A DNA stretch of 64,000 nucleotides. Source: Haberlea rhodopensis. Lineage: Eukaryota; Streptophyta; Magnoliopsida; Lamiales; Gesneriaceae. A program made the position numbers and the translations under genes. Positions 35,409-46,675 of this stretch are shown piece by piece (position 1 is the stretch's first letter; each line of letters opens with the position of its first letter). The notes below the pieces were generated by a model. That model saw only the letters and a program-made list of their open reading frames with translations. It searched no databases and had not been told where the DNA came from. Where the stretch lies: contig CAJQUN010000003.1 of the NCBI GenBank assembly GCA_907163345.1, positions 7,916,821-7,980,820 of the forward strand, written 5' to 3'.

Positions 35409-37487
35409 ATTATCCCCCACTAATAAAATTTCGTCCTCGAAATTTACACGGCGTACTCCACGTATTGCCGAGATTACAAAATCCAAACGGATTCACATCG
35501 TCGAATCATGAACACATCATGAACGACATTCCAACCGCCAGGATACCGACCTCGCACCAAAACCTGGAATGGGATAACCTCCCAAACCATTACAACTCCC
35601 AACGGAACGTCAGCATATCCCAATGCCAACCATTTCAAAGCAGTCAGCCAACCATAACTGCCAACCAAACGAATCATTCATGATTCCGAACTAGATATCG
35701 CCCCAATGACATATCCAAGACATAGTCACCGATGTTAAACATACATCGTTACCAAAGTGACCATTAGTACACCACGATGTACCTGAACTACATCCGGCTT
35801 CCACTTTCCAGATCCATCTCCCTCAAAGGAGTAGTTGCATCACTTGCAACACGGATTGGGCAACAACAAGGCCCCGATCAACACGAAACACATCTCCAAA
35901 GATGTCTACATCCTCGTGTTCCAAGAAATCACATCTTGCTCCAAACACACTATCGAGACTCCACAAAGTCTCAAGTTCCACAAAGGACATGCAAGACAAT
36001 CAATTGCATTCCTGCCACACGTGTCAACCACGACACTAAACAAATCCAAATCCTGACCATCCCTTATTTATCCTGGGATTCAACGATTCTAAAATAGGGA
36101 GGCTATCGAATTGACCCGCAAGAATTCCACGGTCCTAAAACACGACCAGCCCTCCTCAGGGGAAGTCAACCGGACCTCACGATTATTCCTCAGAATACCT
36201 CGTATCATCGAGATTACCAATCTCAAGGTGCCACAATCTCTCACCAGAAATTCGGCAAACCAAGCGTACTAGCCTGTCATTCAACAAGGAACAAAAATAA
36301 AGTTGGCATTCGTATACACACACGGGTGTACATGCCTAAGAACCAACACAACAAGCATACTCAATGCAATAGACTCGGGTATCTCCATTCACACCCAAAG
36401 TCTCAAAACCAACTGCAAACCCCAGCTATTCTCACCTCGCGGCTCACTTCGCGGAGAATAATGATTGACAGACTAACGACCAATGGTGTGATTCCAACAT
36501 CAACACCACACGAACTGACTCATTGAATCTTCCAAAGATTCCCAATCGGTAGGCACAACAATACCGCCTTCCTCACAGGGAAAAATGTCATGGACTCATG
36601 ACCATCCAAACAGAACTCTGGATATGTTTATACCAAAACATATCTCAGAACCAAAATATGCAACTGGTTCAGAATAGTGCATCAAAGCCACTATTACCAA
36701 ATCAAAACCCGTATACGACATGCATACTCAAACTAAAGACGCTCAGTACTAATGCCATAGTACTTCAAAACCTTGAGCACTACCCCAGAGACGTTCCCTC
36801 GAACGTCTCACCGGAAGTACGAAGCCATCACATAGTCTGACACTAGTAGGGCTTACCCCGGTTGATTCACAATCAACCTTCAACCAATACCAGCTGTCTC
36901 CATGACAGTACAATCCAAATCTCTCCAAGAGGTAAAATCAATATAGTAGTGTCACCCCACAAACTATATCTCACAAACCATTGACCCTCATTGCATGCCA
37001 TATGCAAGAGTGCTCAACCAAAGTTAACAACGATTTGTTGACACTCACGTTGGTATTCCCAACCAAATTGAGCTGTCCCAAAACAAGTCCCTCGAAACAT
37101 TTGACGTATAAACGTCTCCGTGAGGTACTCCTTGCCTTAATCATCATGCCACAAGGAGACTACAAAAGTCTACCATACCTCTCATTGTATCACCATACGA
37201 TTCACCCATCTCGAATCCAACGAGCAGTATAATCGTTATTACATGCACAGTAAAGCACTACAACAATACCTGGCTAGCGGTCCACTGGCCCCATAGGCTT
37301 ATACCAATCTATCAATGCAACACATGTCCCATCCCGGTATACCATACCGTACAAATCATTAGAGTTGTGGGTCATCACCCAATATCTCTAAAACACTAAA
37401 GCATAGTGGACATTCCGGTGCCCGTGCTTAACCACAAAACGATCCTAATTTCATAGGATTTATCCCACACTCTCAGGGGTGGGTGTG
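35409..37487 (-). other. Interior of the gypsy-type element, 3' side, non-coding
   Basis: Begins with the purine tract and the GGACGAAATT phrase (minus strand). No pol-like protein could be read. A 9-bp perfect inverted repeat GAGACGTTC-CCTC-GAACGTCTC lies at 36788-36809. Confidence 0.7.
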
Positions 37488-38376
37488 TGTAATACCCTCG
37501 AAATGTCATGTTATTATGTGCTATGATGATGATATATGATGTGTTTAAGAGGGTTGTGGTGCATTTAATTAGGGGCTATGATTATGTTATGATGATATGA
37601 TGTGGGAAGCATGTTGAGTGTTTTAGAGGATGTATTAATTAAATAAAGATGAAAAATATCGAGTTAGGATATTTTAATACATCGTACTAAATACCGGGAC
37701 ACAATTAAACACCACATGGCACCCCAACCCACACCACCCCCTCAACCCATACCCCCAAGTCAGCTGTACAGCTGCCCATACCCATCACTTTAATCCCTCA
37801 CCACTCAATCTCCATCATCTCTTCTTCCCCAACCATCCCCCCCAAAAATCGTCCAGCATTCCAGCTGCAAGTAAGAGGAGGATTTTGATGTTTTCTTGCT
37901 AGGGAAAACTTGCCAAAAATCGGAGCAAAATAGGGTGAGAAACCATGTCCTATTTTGGTTTAAGTTGGGTTAAGTTCATGTTTCTACTTGGTGTAAAAAT
38001 GGCATGCTAGCCTAGGGTTTGTTAAACCTTCAATTCAAGTTCATTTATGGGGTCTTTATGAAGTTCTTAGCATGTTTATTTGAGTATGAAACATGTGTTA
38101 TGTGGTAGATTTATTGGCTTGAAGGTAGATGTTCGAAAATCTGGGTAAAAATTTATGATACCCTGTTTTTGGAAAGATTGGATGAGGTTGAAGATTCTGA
38201 TGATGTTATGATGCATGTTAGCTTAGGTTTGTTAAACCTTTGATTTGAACACATGCATGGTAGTTTTATGAAACTTATAACATTTTTGTTCAAGCATGTT
38301 TTACGCTTTATGAAGTAGAAATGATGGTAGGAAATGAGGTGCTCGAAAATATGGAGAAGTCCCGATTTTTCAGAGT

Positions 38377-38581
38377 GCTCGATCGATCGAGATTTTGGTC
38401 CCGATCGATCGAGCGAGGCAGAAAGTTTAAAGCATGGTTTGAATTCCAGGTGCCGATCGATCGAAGGATTTTCGATCGATCGGTGAAGCTCCTCGATCGA
38501 TCGGTAAGAAGATTTCGAAAGTTGGGCACTATTTTTTTATGCTTTCTCGATCGATCGAGACATGGGTTCCGATCGATCGAG
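38377..38581. repeat. CGATCGATCG palindrome array, seven units
   Basis: Seven exact CGATCGATCG cores, here flanked by T/C and A/G rather than GC, so this family keeps the core but not the GGC shoulders. Confidence 0.92.
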
Positions 38582-38737
38582 AGAGGCAGAATCTTGGCAA
38601 AAGTTTTTAATTGTTTTATTTTGACAATGATTCATGATATGGTATCTAATATGAGATGTTGTGGTTATGTAGAACCATCCCAGGTACCAGCACAGTCAAG
38701 GAGATAAAGTCTGTTGACTCCTCCTCCTTTTGAAAAG

Positions 38738-38754
38738 GTACGTAAGAGACGTAC
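38738..38754 (+). promoter_or_regulatory. Inverted repeat GTACGT-N5-ACGTAC (donor-like)
   Basis: Reads AAAAG|GTACGTAAGAG, combining a donor-like site with 6-bp perfect arms. Confidence 0.6.
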
Positions 38755-38859
38755 GGGCATCGAACGGTAAAACACATCCCTACATTACGACTATGCTTTT
38801 ATCGCATGAGTATTTATGATGAAATGATGATGTTTATAAGACGTTTATATATTCATACG

Positions 38860-39025
38860 ATGTTTGTTATGTGGTAAGATGCCACGGGGTAAGATGCACA
38901 TATGGTAAGAGGCCATAAGATGTTTATTATGTGGTAAGATGCCACAGGGTAAGATGCCCATATGGTAAGAGGCCATACAATGTTTATGATGTGGTAAGAT
39001 GCCACAGGATAAGATGCCCATATGC
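38860..39025 (+). repeat. 60-bp tandem repeat, about three units
   Basis: Units of GTGGTAAGATGCCACAGG plus GATGCCCATATGGTAAGAGGCC. It occupies the position held by the CGCT/AGCGG array in the other LTRs, though the sequence is unrelated. Confidence 0.9.
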
Positions 39026-39448
39026 ATGAATATGAATCAGGGACAACAAAAAGAAGTTAACGAATAACCAGCATGTTTACTTAACCAAGATTTCATGCAT
39101 TTACTGTGATGTTTTTATGAAGTTAAGTAAAATTGTATATGCTCATGATGTGTTGTCCCTGTAGGTACACTTTTGGACTGAAGGGGCTAAGGGTCGGGTT
39201 GAAGCTGTGAGCTACAAGGATACAAGATGCATATGATTCTGTTTATGTTTAGTATCTACTCTAGGAGTAGTATAAATCTAAAACCTTAGCATTCTTGTTT
39301 AGGAATGTATCCATTAAGTTACGAAGTTTTTATTTTGGCCTGTAATCCTATCAGCTCACGTAACAACCGGAACCCTAAAACCTTATAAAATGCATGTTTA
39401 GTTCAATTTATATGTTATTAATCACTGTCAAGGTGGGAAGACCCCACA

Positions 39449-41544
39449 GTGTGATCATGTCTACCACATGTCACCTTGGCACAAGCAAGTAGTTCCCTCA
39501 ACAACTACTCCTGTTACCAGTTACTTGGCCATGGTCATTCCAACGAGTATACCCAAAGGTACATTACTCGTAAAATATTTACCTCAAACATGTGATGCGG
39601 TACACTTCCTGTACGGCGCACTCAATAATTCATCGAGCAACCTGCTCGGCATAATGGTCTCGTCAACTAGTGACTCAGACACTATCATGTGCTCGCCATC
39701 GGCACTCAAATCATACAACTAAATACATAAATGTCTAAATCATCGAAACGACGCTACGCGTCTATATAGACATCCACTATGTCATCGTCATCCTGTGACG
39801 ATACCTATCAACATATGACATTCAAAATAACATCGTCAACTCGTGACGGTATATGCCGATACACGACATCCATAGTCTCATTGCCAAACACATGACAGCA
39901 TATGTATATCCACGCATATCATCCACAATAATGCTAATAAAACAGTAATAAACCATACATCATCGCTAATGAGATAGCGGCATACATGTCTCCGTCATCC
40001 AACAGACGCAATCAGCACCCATCGCTCGTAGGCGGCATAATCCAGTGCTACGTACATAACGGTATAACCCATCGCCATAGAATCAGTTTCATAATTCCTC
40101 GCCATAGAGTCGGCGGCATAAAACATCGCTATAAATATACGGCGGTATGAACGATCGCCAATAGAATAACGGAATGGACCATCGCTATGAATACCCGGCG
40201 GCATGAACCATCGCCAATAGAATAGCAGAATGAACCAGCGCTATATAGATACCCGGCGGCATGAACCTTCGTCAATAGAATAGCGGAATGAACCATCGCT
40301 ATATAGATACCCGGCGGCATGAACCATCGTCAATAGAATAGCGGAATGAATCGCTATGAATACCCGGCGGTATGAACGATCGCCAATAGAATAGCGGAAT
40401 GGACCATCGCTATGAATACCCGGCGGCATGAACCATCGCCAATAGAATAGCAGAATGAACCAGCGCTATATAGATACCCGGCGGCATGAACCTTCGTCAA
40501 TAGAATAACGGAATGAACCATCGCTATATAGATACCCGGCGGCATGAACCATCGCCAATAGAATAGCGGATCCCTAGTCTTGTTACGGTAATGTATTTTA
40601 ATGCACCTCGCTTCACATATAAGCGGCATAGAATAACCTCGCTTCAATGGACATGCGGTACTCCCACCCCTCGCTTCACATTTTAGCGGCAAATATTCTT
40701 TCCTCGCTTCATATGATAACCTCGCTTCAATGTGACATGTGGTACTCCGACCCATCGCTTCACATTTAGCGGCACAAAAAAAATAGCGGCAAGCATTTAA
40801 AATCATCACTCATCCATAACTACGACTCATGGGATATTCACCAAGCATTTCATCCATACCTGCAATACAATGCATATACTATATCCAATATACATCACCA
40901 TGAGTGTATTTTAATGCACCTCGCTCAAATGCGACATGCGACAACACCCTCGCTTCAACATTTGGCGGCAAAGCATTAAAATCATCACTCCAATATATAT
41001 ACAACCACAATGAGTGTATTTTAATGCACCTCGCTCAAATGCGACAACACCCTCGCTTCAACATTTGGCGGCAAAGCATTAAAATCATCACTCCATTGTG
41101 CACATTAATGCATAATCCATGATGTATATAAAACGCAGGTTACCATTTCGTGTCTTTCGACCCCGACCTTAGCCCTTCGTGTCATAGTGTCCCTACAGGA
41201 ACAATCCCAAACCATGAGCATATAATAATCCATATTCACCACAATATGATTATAACGAGTAAATGCATAAGCTATGAGTACAAAGTACTTCCTGTATCCC
41301 AATGCATTTCAAAATGCTCCCTTTGGTTGTTCCTGTGCCACAACTCACAATCATAATCAACAGGTTATATTATGATTCCATAGATGTCATGACATTTAAT
41401 TGTTCCACTATGATCACATATCATAAATGCACATAGGCAAAATAGTTGTGTCACACAACACTAACTACTATCATGCATAAATATGTGCTACCCATTCCTA
41501 TCACCATGTTCCAGGCCCTCAATAGTCCCAAAGAGCTAACCACT
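39449..41544 (-). other. Interior of the gypsy-type element, 5' side, tandem arrays
   Basis: No coding capacity. Contains a 56-57-bp tandem array with a 225-bp higher-order period (about 40141-40570), then CGCT/AGCGG arrays to 41090. On the minus strand at about 41216-41150 it has TTGTTCCTGTAG|GGACAC and GGGCTAAGGTCGGGGT, matching the acceptor-like block of the solo LTRs. Confidence 0.75.
40141..40570. repeat. Higher-order tandem array (57-bp units, 225-bp period)
   Basis: About eight units with words ATGAACCATCGCCAATAGAA and ATACCCGGCGGC. Unit variants recur in the same order after 225 bp (GGCGGTATGAACGATCGCC at 40141 and at 40366), so a four-unit block was duplicated. Confidence 0.88.
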
Positions 41545-41556
41545 GCTCTGATACCA
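41545..41556 (-). promoter_or_regulatory. Primer-binding site of the gypsy-type element
   Basis: GCTCTGATACCA on the plus strand is the reverse complement of TGGTATCAGAGC, four bases from the right LTR. It fixes the element on the minus strand. Confidence 0.9.
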
Positions 41557-41560
41557 CTAA

Positions 41561-43889
41561 TGTAAGGACCCCCGTGCCCTTAACCCACAGTTAGTGCAAT
41601 AAGCCATACATTTGGTGCATTCAATCACGTGTAAAAGGAAACTACATGTAAACGTGGCACACAATACCACCTATAAAATTTCTTGTTTTCATTTATTCTA
41701 TTCCATGCATTTTACGATTTCCCAATTTAAGACCATTCAACACATCATGCACCTATGTAATACACTAATCATAATCTCAATTCATCTAGCAATTCCCTAG
41801 TTGATTGCTCACGCATATAATGAATAGAGAAAGGCTCATGCCTCTTTATACAACACATATACACATAATTATTGCTCACACACGAGCATCGAATAAACCT
41901 ATGTGTACGCAATGTATAAAAAGGGCATACACGATATCCAGCTCCACATGAGCTCCGGTGCCTCGATCCTGGAATCACCTCCAATCCATAGCTCGATCAC
42001 AGTTCCAGAGCTACCATTGTACCTATTTCACCTGCCCCAACAGAGACAGCCCCCACACGGGGTGAGCATACCAATACCACCAAACCAATAATCACAAACA
42101 TATAATTTGTAAATTACAACAATGTAATTGCTAAGAATTTAAATGATACTCCCTGGATGGCATCATCCTCATCCGGGATCCCATTATATTGTCCCTGTTC
42201 TCAAAACAACCAAAATCATCAAATTCCAATTATCCAGTTAATCATTATATTGATTAACTATGTCCCTGATCCAATTCAATATCAATAGGGGAATAAATGC
42301 AGATATCCTCGATATCTAGTCAAAAGCCACATTTCCTCGCTCACTCGAAAGTAGCGGCATCACTTACCGATGTTCGCTCCATAGCGACCACATCATGACA
42401 ATTGCTCGCTCCAAGCGGCACCATACATTACATAAGACCAACCAATATCACACATCCAGTCCCGTTTCCATTAACCAATTATTGCAAGGCACCATATGTA
42501 TGTATTGACTACTAATCTTTACCAATATTTATCTCATGCACAACGATTGCAATAATGTAATTAAGGTAATGCTCATACGTTACACGTATATTAAGTTCCG
42601 TAGTCCAAGCCAAACATTGCTTGAGTTCCATGCCTCGAGAAATATGTGTTAAAACACATAAACAACTCACAATCAAGCATAAGCATGCAATCACGTGCCC
42701 ACGCACGTTTGTAACCTCAAAAACCCATCGTTAATCCATGACGATTACCAAATTAATAGCCCCCGGCTAGGCATGCATAAAACCCAAAAGTATTCCATTT
42801 AAAAAGTCTAAAAGATAGCCAAAACTCAACCGAGAGTTCCGTTTAATTAACTTGGCTCCAACCAAACCATTTTAAAAGCCTAGCATTCCCATTGGAATGT
42901 GAACAATGCCCCGGAAGCCGACCATTTAAGTCGCAAATTCAAAATCCCACGAAAAAGCCAAGAAAACCAACATTCACTCGCTGGCGATCGATCGCCCGAT
43001 ATAGCGATCGATCGCCAAACCTTACTGGCGCGAGGCGATCGATCGCTCAAAAGTGGCGATCGATCGCTGCTTCGAAGAAAAGTCTACTGCTCGCATGCGA
43101 TCGATCGCCTACTTCGGGCGATCGATCGTCATGCCCTGAAACTCGAAATCCTCCATTTTTAAAAGCTTGAAACCTCCACAAATCATACCCCAACTCCTCC
43201 CAACTCAAAACCACAACAAATCTACAAGTAAGAACCTCCAACAAGGGTGCTAAACACAAAATAAAACAAACCCAAAAGATTTTTGTGATTTCCACCAAAA
43301 TCACTCAAACCAACCCAAACCCAAAACTCAACCAAAACCAACAAAATCACAATCAAAACGAAGATAAAAGCGAGGTGAAGGAGATTACCAACTTATCTTC
43401 GAAGAATCCGGCTCCTAAACCGAGCCTCCGGTCATTTTTCTCCAAAGAGAAAAGATAAGGGTTAGGGAAAGAGGGGTTGCACGATAAGAGAGGGAGAGGA
43501 GAGGGAGAGAACTGATTCTGTGCCAAATGACGGAAATCTCGAGTCCAACGGGTATATATAGCAAAAATACCCCCAACATACCAATACCTCCACAAATACA
43601 TCATGATTCATTAAAATCATCTGTTTTCAAAAACTCTCTCTCCAACATCAAATCCCCATACCAGCCCCAACATAAAGCACCCGGACTCCAAGTCCCACCA
43701 AAAACCCAACTCATAGGTTTTCCACCAAATGATAATATAATCTCAACATTTGGATCCAACGATCCCAAATGCCCGATTTAACAACCTCGGGAGACCCAAC
43801 ACCACAATTAATTCCTAATTGCCACAATTAAAAATCCATAAAGGATTATCACTACACCGGATTAACACCAGTAATTCCCGGACATCACA
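41561..43889 (-). repeat. 5' LTR (right) of the nested gypsy-type element
   Basis: 2329 bp, closely similar to 33057-35408 but with scattered substitutions and one palindrome unit fewer, so this insertion is older than the Sirevirus-like one. Confidence 0.93.
42983..43131. repeat. CGATCGATCG palindrome array, six units
   Basis: Same array as in the left LTR but lacking the unit between CTAGCCCCTT and the next GGCGATCG. Confidence 0.9.
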
Positions 43890-45105
43890 GACCAACAAGA
43901 AATAGAACCTTGTCAACGGGTTCTAATCAAGCAAGCACTAGCATAGCACCAACAAAGAGGACTTTCAGACGCATTCATACTCTTGCGAATGAGAGTTTTA
44001 AAGACTGTAACTACTGGACATACGGAGCAAGAGGACATATCTCTACAGATTGTCCAGAGAACCAAAGCCGATGAGTAAACAGTTCGAGCACACCAAGGAG
44101 TTCGAGGATGCTGTTTATTTTCAGGATTTGGTGCATGTGTATCAATTTGAGGATATCCCCTCAGATGAAAGCATCTATGAAGAAGAGATCTATTCTGATA
44201 ATGGAGGTGAATCCAATACAGAATCAGAGTGAAAGAGAATTCCTTCAACACATGATCAGAGAAGAGCCGTCAGGGTTTTCTCACATACCACTATTTTTCA
44301 TAAAACTCTTATGATGATCATGAAAGAAGAGCCAAAGCTTCAGATGTATGATAGATTTACAATTGGATCAATGGAAAGAGCCATGGATATGATTGGTCTT
44401 CGAAGCAGGCAACATCATATTATCCATATGGTGACAACATGTGAATTTGCGATCCCGGTGGAATTCACGGGAAACCAAATTGAGATGCAGTTAATCCCCT
44501 ACAGAGAAATCCAGGAGATTAAGAACAAGGTTAAAAGAGAAGTTGCGAACACGCTCTCATGGATTCATAATGGAGCCATTAGGGTTATAATCAAGGAAAC
44601 TTTCAATGAAGGAATTGATTCGCCCCTCAACCTGGCGATCTTTGATAAAAGAATCCCTAATCTCAAAGATTCTTGTTTGGGAGCAGTGGTAGGAAATCTA
44701 TATGCATGAAAGATTGCCTTTAACATCTATCCGAGAATTGCATACAATTTAGGATATCGATACTTCAACAAGGTCCTTACTCTTCATCAAGATTTTAAAA
44801 GAAGTGATTTGATGAAAGAAAGGAACGAACCTTATTCGATCACCTACAAGATGTCATACGCATTCTCGAATACTTATCATTCAGAAGTATTCTTGAGAAA
44901 TGAAACCATCGAAGTTACCATAATCTTCGAAGATTTCGCCAAAGCAGTATTGCCGGACATTATTGATACTCCGACAACCTGCGGTGGCCGATATAAAGGA
45001 AACCTAAAAATTGGTGAAATTGATCTAACCATTGAAAGAACAGCAGGCATGGTCCCAGAACAACTTATTCTTGTGATTAAATTTCTCGAGGAACATAAAC
45101 CTTGA
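43890..45105 (+). pseudogene. Endogenous pararetrovirus: coat-protein end and movement protein
   Basis: The zinc knuckle of the coat protein (about 43995-44060) keeps the first Cys, the His and the last Cys, but its second Cys is Trp. An acidic Glu/Asp-rich tail follows. The same reading frame then runs through the movement-protein (30K-type) region 44311-45105, recognised by IHNGAIRVIIKETFNEGIDS and the NLGYRYFNKVL region. Only two TGA codons interrupt this frame, at 44230 and 44707. Coat protein ahead of movement protein in one frame is the cavemovirus/solendovirus type of order rather than the movement-protein-first order of badnaviruses. The movement protein would widen plasmodesmata; this copy is broken. 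Confidence 0.78.
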
Positions 45106-45107
45106 TG

Positions 45108-45273
45108 TGTTGCTAGATACCGCTCATTGCTTGTGACATAAAATAAGATTTTATGTCACTGCCAACGTTGCAAGATTCTAACGGGCCGCACAAAAGATTA
45201 AATCGATAAAGGGAGATAAAATGCATTGGATTAATTAAGTTGATTAGGAAGAGTCCTAATCATATGTATATAA

Positions 45274-45327
<54 letters not shown>

Positions 45328-45783
45328 GGAGATAGAGTGCACATGGGCTACGGGTTTTCGGAAAAATCCTAATCTTATAAGCCGCCTTATTAATATCTAT
45401 ATATATCAGAGTTGCACGTTGAGGTTAAGGGATGTGACGTTAATAGTGATTAACTCACAACTAAACAAAAACCTAGCGACTGACAAGCTTCGTTGAGAAC
45501 GAGCAGCCGTCGTCACCTCGTCCCTTTTTTCCCGCTTTGAATTATCAAGTCTAGGAACTTGATAATTTCAACATCTCTTATCGACTCGATCGTGTGGATA
45601 CGTTAGAGGCAAAGCTGTGAAGGTTTGCTAGACGACTCATGGAACTCGTGGACATTTTCTGCATCAAACACGCTACAAAGGTATAACTCTCTACACCTGA
45701 TATGATTGCTTTGTATAGGTCCTCGGTGGGAATCCGGATTTTAATTATTTTCGCTGCGTTCTTTGATCATCGGATTCCTTACA
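45108..45783 (+). mobile_element. LTR-like element replacing virus protease/front RT
   Basis: Runs TGTTGCTAGATACC to GGATTCCTTACA, 676 bp, with a 12-bp perfect inverted repeat (45133-45159) and a (TA)n run. The flanks TGATG and GAATG are not a duplication. On the virus side the text jumps from movement protein to the middle of RT, so protease and the front of RT are missing. LTR identity is inferred from its edges; the strand is not certain. Confidence 0.6.
45264..45327. repeat. (TA)n microsatellite
   Basis: About 60 bp of TATA repeat inside the LTR-like insert. Confidence 0.9.
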
Positions 45784-46675
45784 GAATGCTCCCCAGATAT
45801 ATCAAAGGAAGATGGGCAATCTTTTCAAAGATTACTCTAGCTTCATGTTTGTGTGCATTGACGATATCCTTATCGCGCCAACAATACATGAAAGAACATC
45901 TTAAACATTTGGAAATCTTTTTATATGTTTGTTACAAGGAAGGATTAGTGCTCTCCGAAAGGAATGCAGTAATTGCCACAAGACAAATCGAGTTCTTTGA
46001 ATTGAGATTGACGAATAGGGAATCATCTTGCAGAATCATATTGTTGAGAAAGTGCAAGGATATCCGGATTACCTCAAGGATTTAAAGCAACTTCAGAGTT
46101 TTCTGGGCGTTGTTAATTTTCCTGGGATGTTCATCAATAACCAAGAAAACACAGGAAAGTGTTCAATCCATTACTCAAAAAGGATGTTAAGTTCGAGTGG
46201 AATGAAGATCAAAGACAAGCTATCAAACAGCTTAAAGAAGTTTGCAGGCAACAACCAAAGCTTACAATACCATACGACGAGGATGATATGGTATTATACA
46301 CAGATGTCAGTGATCATTGGTGGGATGCGGTACTTATGAAGGCCACATCCGATGGAGAAGTGATATGCATATATTGCAACGGTCTATTTGATATCAGCAA
46401 AGTTATCAGATGGCACATCAATGAGAATGAGTTATTTGCAGTTTGATCTTTTGAAAAATGGCCACTATTTTTACTCGCAAAGAAATTTATCTTAAAAATA
46501 GATAATACTATTGTTAAGTCTTTTCTGAAAAGTAAAATCGAATCAAAACCAGAAAAGGCTAGACTTTTAAGATGGCAAGCTGAATGTCAATATTATGATT
46601 ATGATATTGTCATTGTGAAATCTGATAAAAATGTTCTTGCGGATTTCCTAGCACGAGATGGAGGGACACATTACT
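45784..46675 (+). pseudogene. Endogenous pararetrovirus RT (rear half) and RNase H
   Basis: Starts in the RT palm just before the catalytic box, which is visible as IDDIL in a frame different from the following part. At least two shifts occur before 46160. The connection/RNase H part follows (46159-46675) with EWNEDQRQAIKQLK and YTDVSDHWW, in which the RNase H catalytic aspartate is visible. A TGA at 46444 interrupts an otherwise open frame to the TAG at 46673. RT copies pregenomic RNA into DNA in exogenous relatives. Shifts and stops make this copy inactive. Confidence 0.82.

Larger units (their letters stand above)
37488..39448 (+). mobile_element. Solo LTR nested inside the gypsy-type element
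   Basis: It runs TGTAATACCCTCG to GACCCCACA, 1961 bp, flanked by GTGTG on both sides (37483-37487 and 39449-39453). Plus-strand order of modules: GCAA|GTAAGAGG at 37870/37871, CGATCGATCG array 38377-38581, CTAATAT then CATCCCAG ending at 38683, a 54-nt block 38684-38737, GTACGT at 38738, a 60-bp tandem repeat (38860-39025), and CCTGTAG ending at 39164 followed by TACACTTTTGGACTG. A solo LTR arises by recombination between the two LTRs of a full element. Confidence 0.93.
33057..43889 (-). mobile_element. Non-coding Ty3/gypsy-type LTR element nested in the virus
   Basis: The LTRs 33057-35408 and 41561-43889 are flanked by the exact 5-bp duplication GACCA (33052-33056 and 43890-43894). Orientation is minus: the PBS (GCTCTGATACCA on plus) sits at 41545-41556 beside the right LTR, and the purine tract (ATTATCCCCCACT on plus) at 35409 beside the left LTR. 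The phrase CGAGGACGAAATTTTATTAG before that tract is typical of plant gypsy elements. The interior, about 4.2 kb once the solo LTR is removed, has no frame over about 110 codons and no recognisable gag or pol, as in large retrotransposon derivatives that depend on other elements. Confidence 0.92.

Noticed and set aside
35465..37232. Several plus-strand frames of 60-106 codons inside the gypsy-type element
   Set aside because: They are antisense to the element, Thr/Asn/Pro-rich by composition, and none shows a domain.
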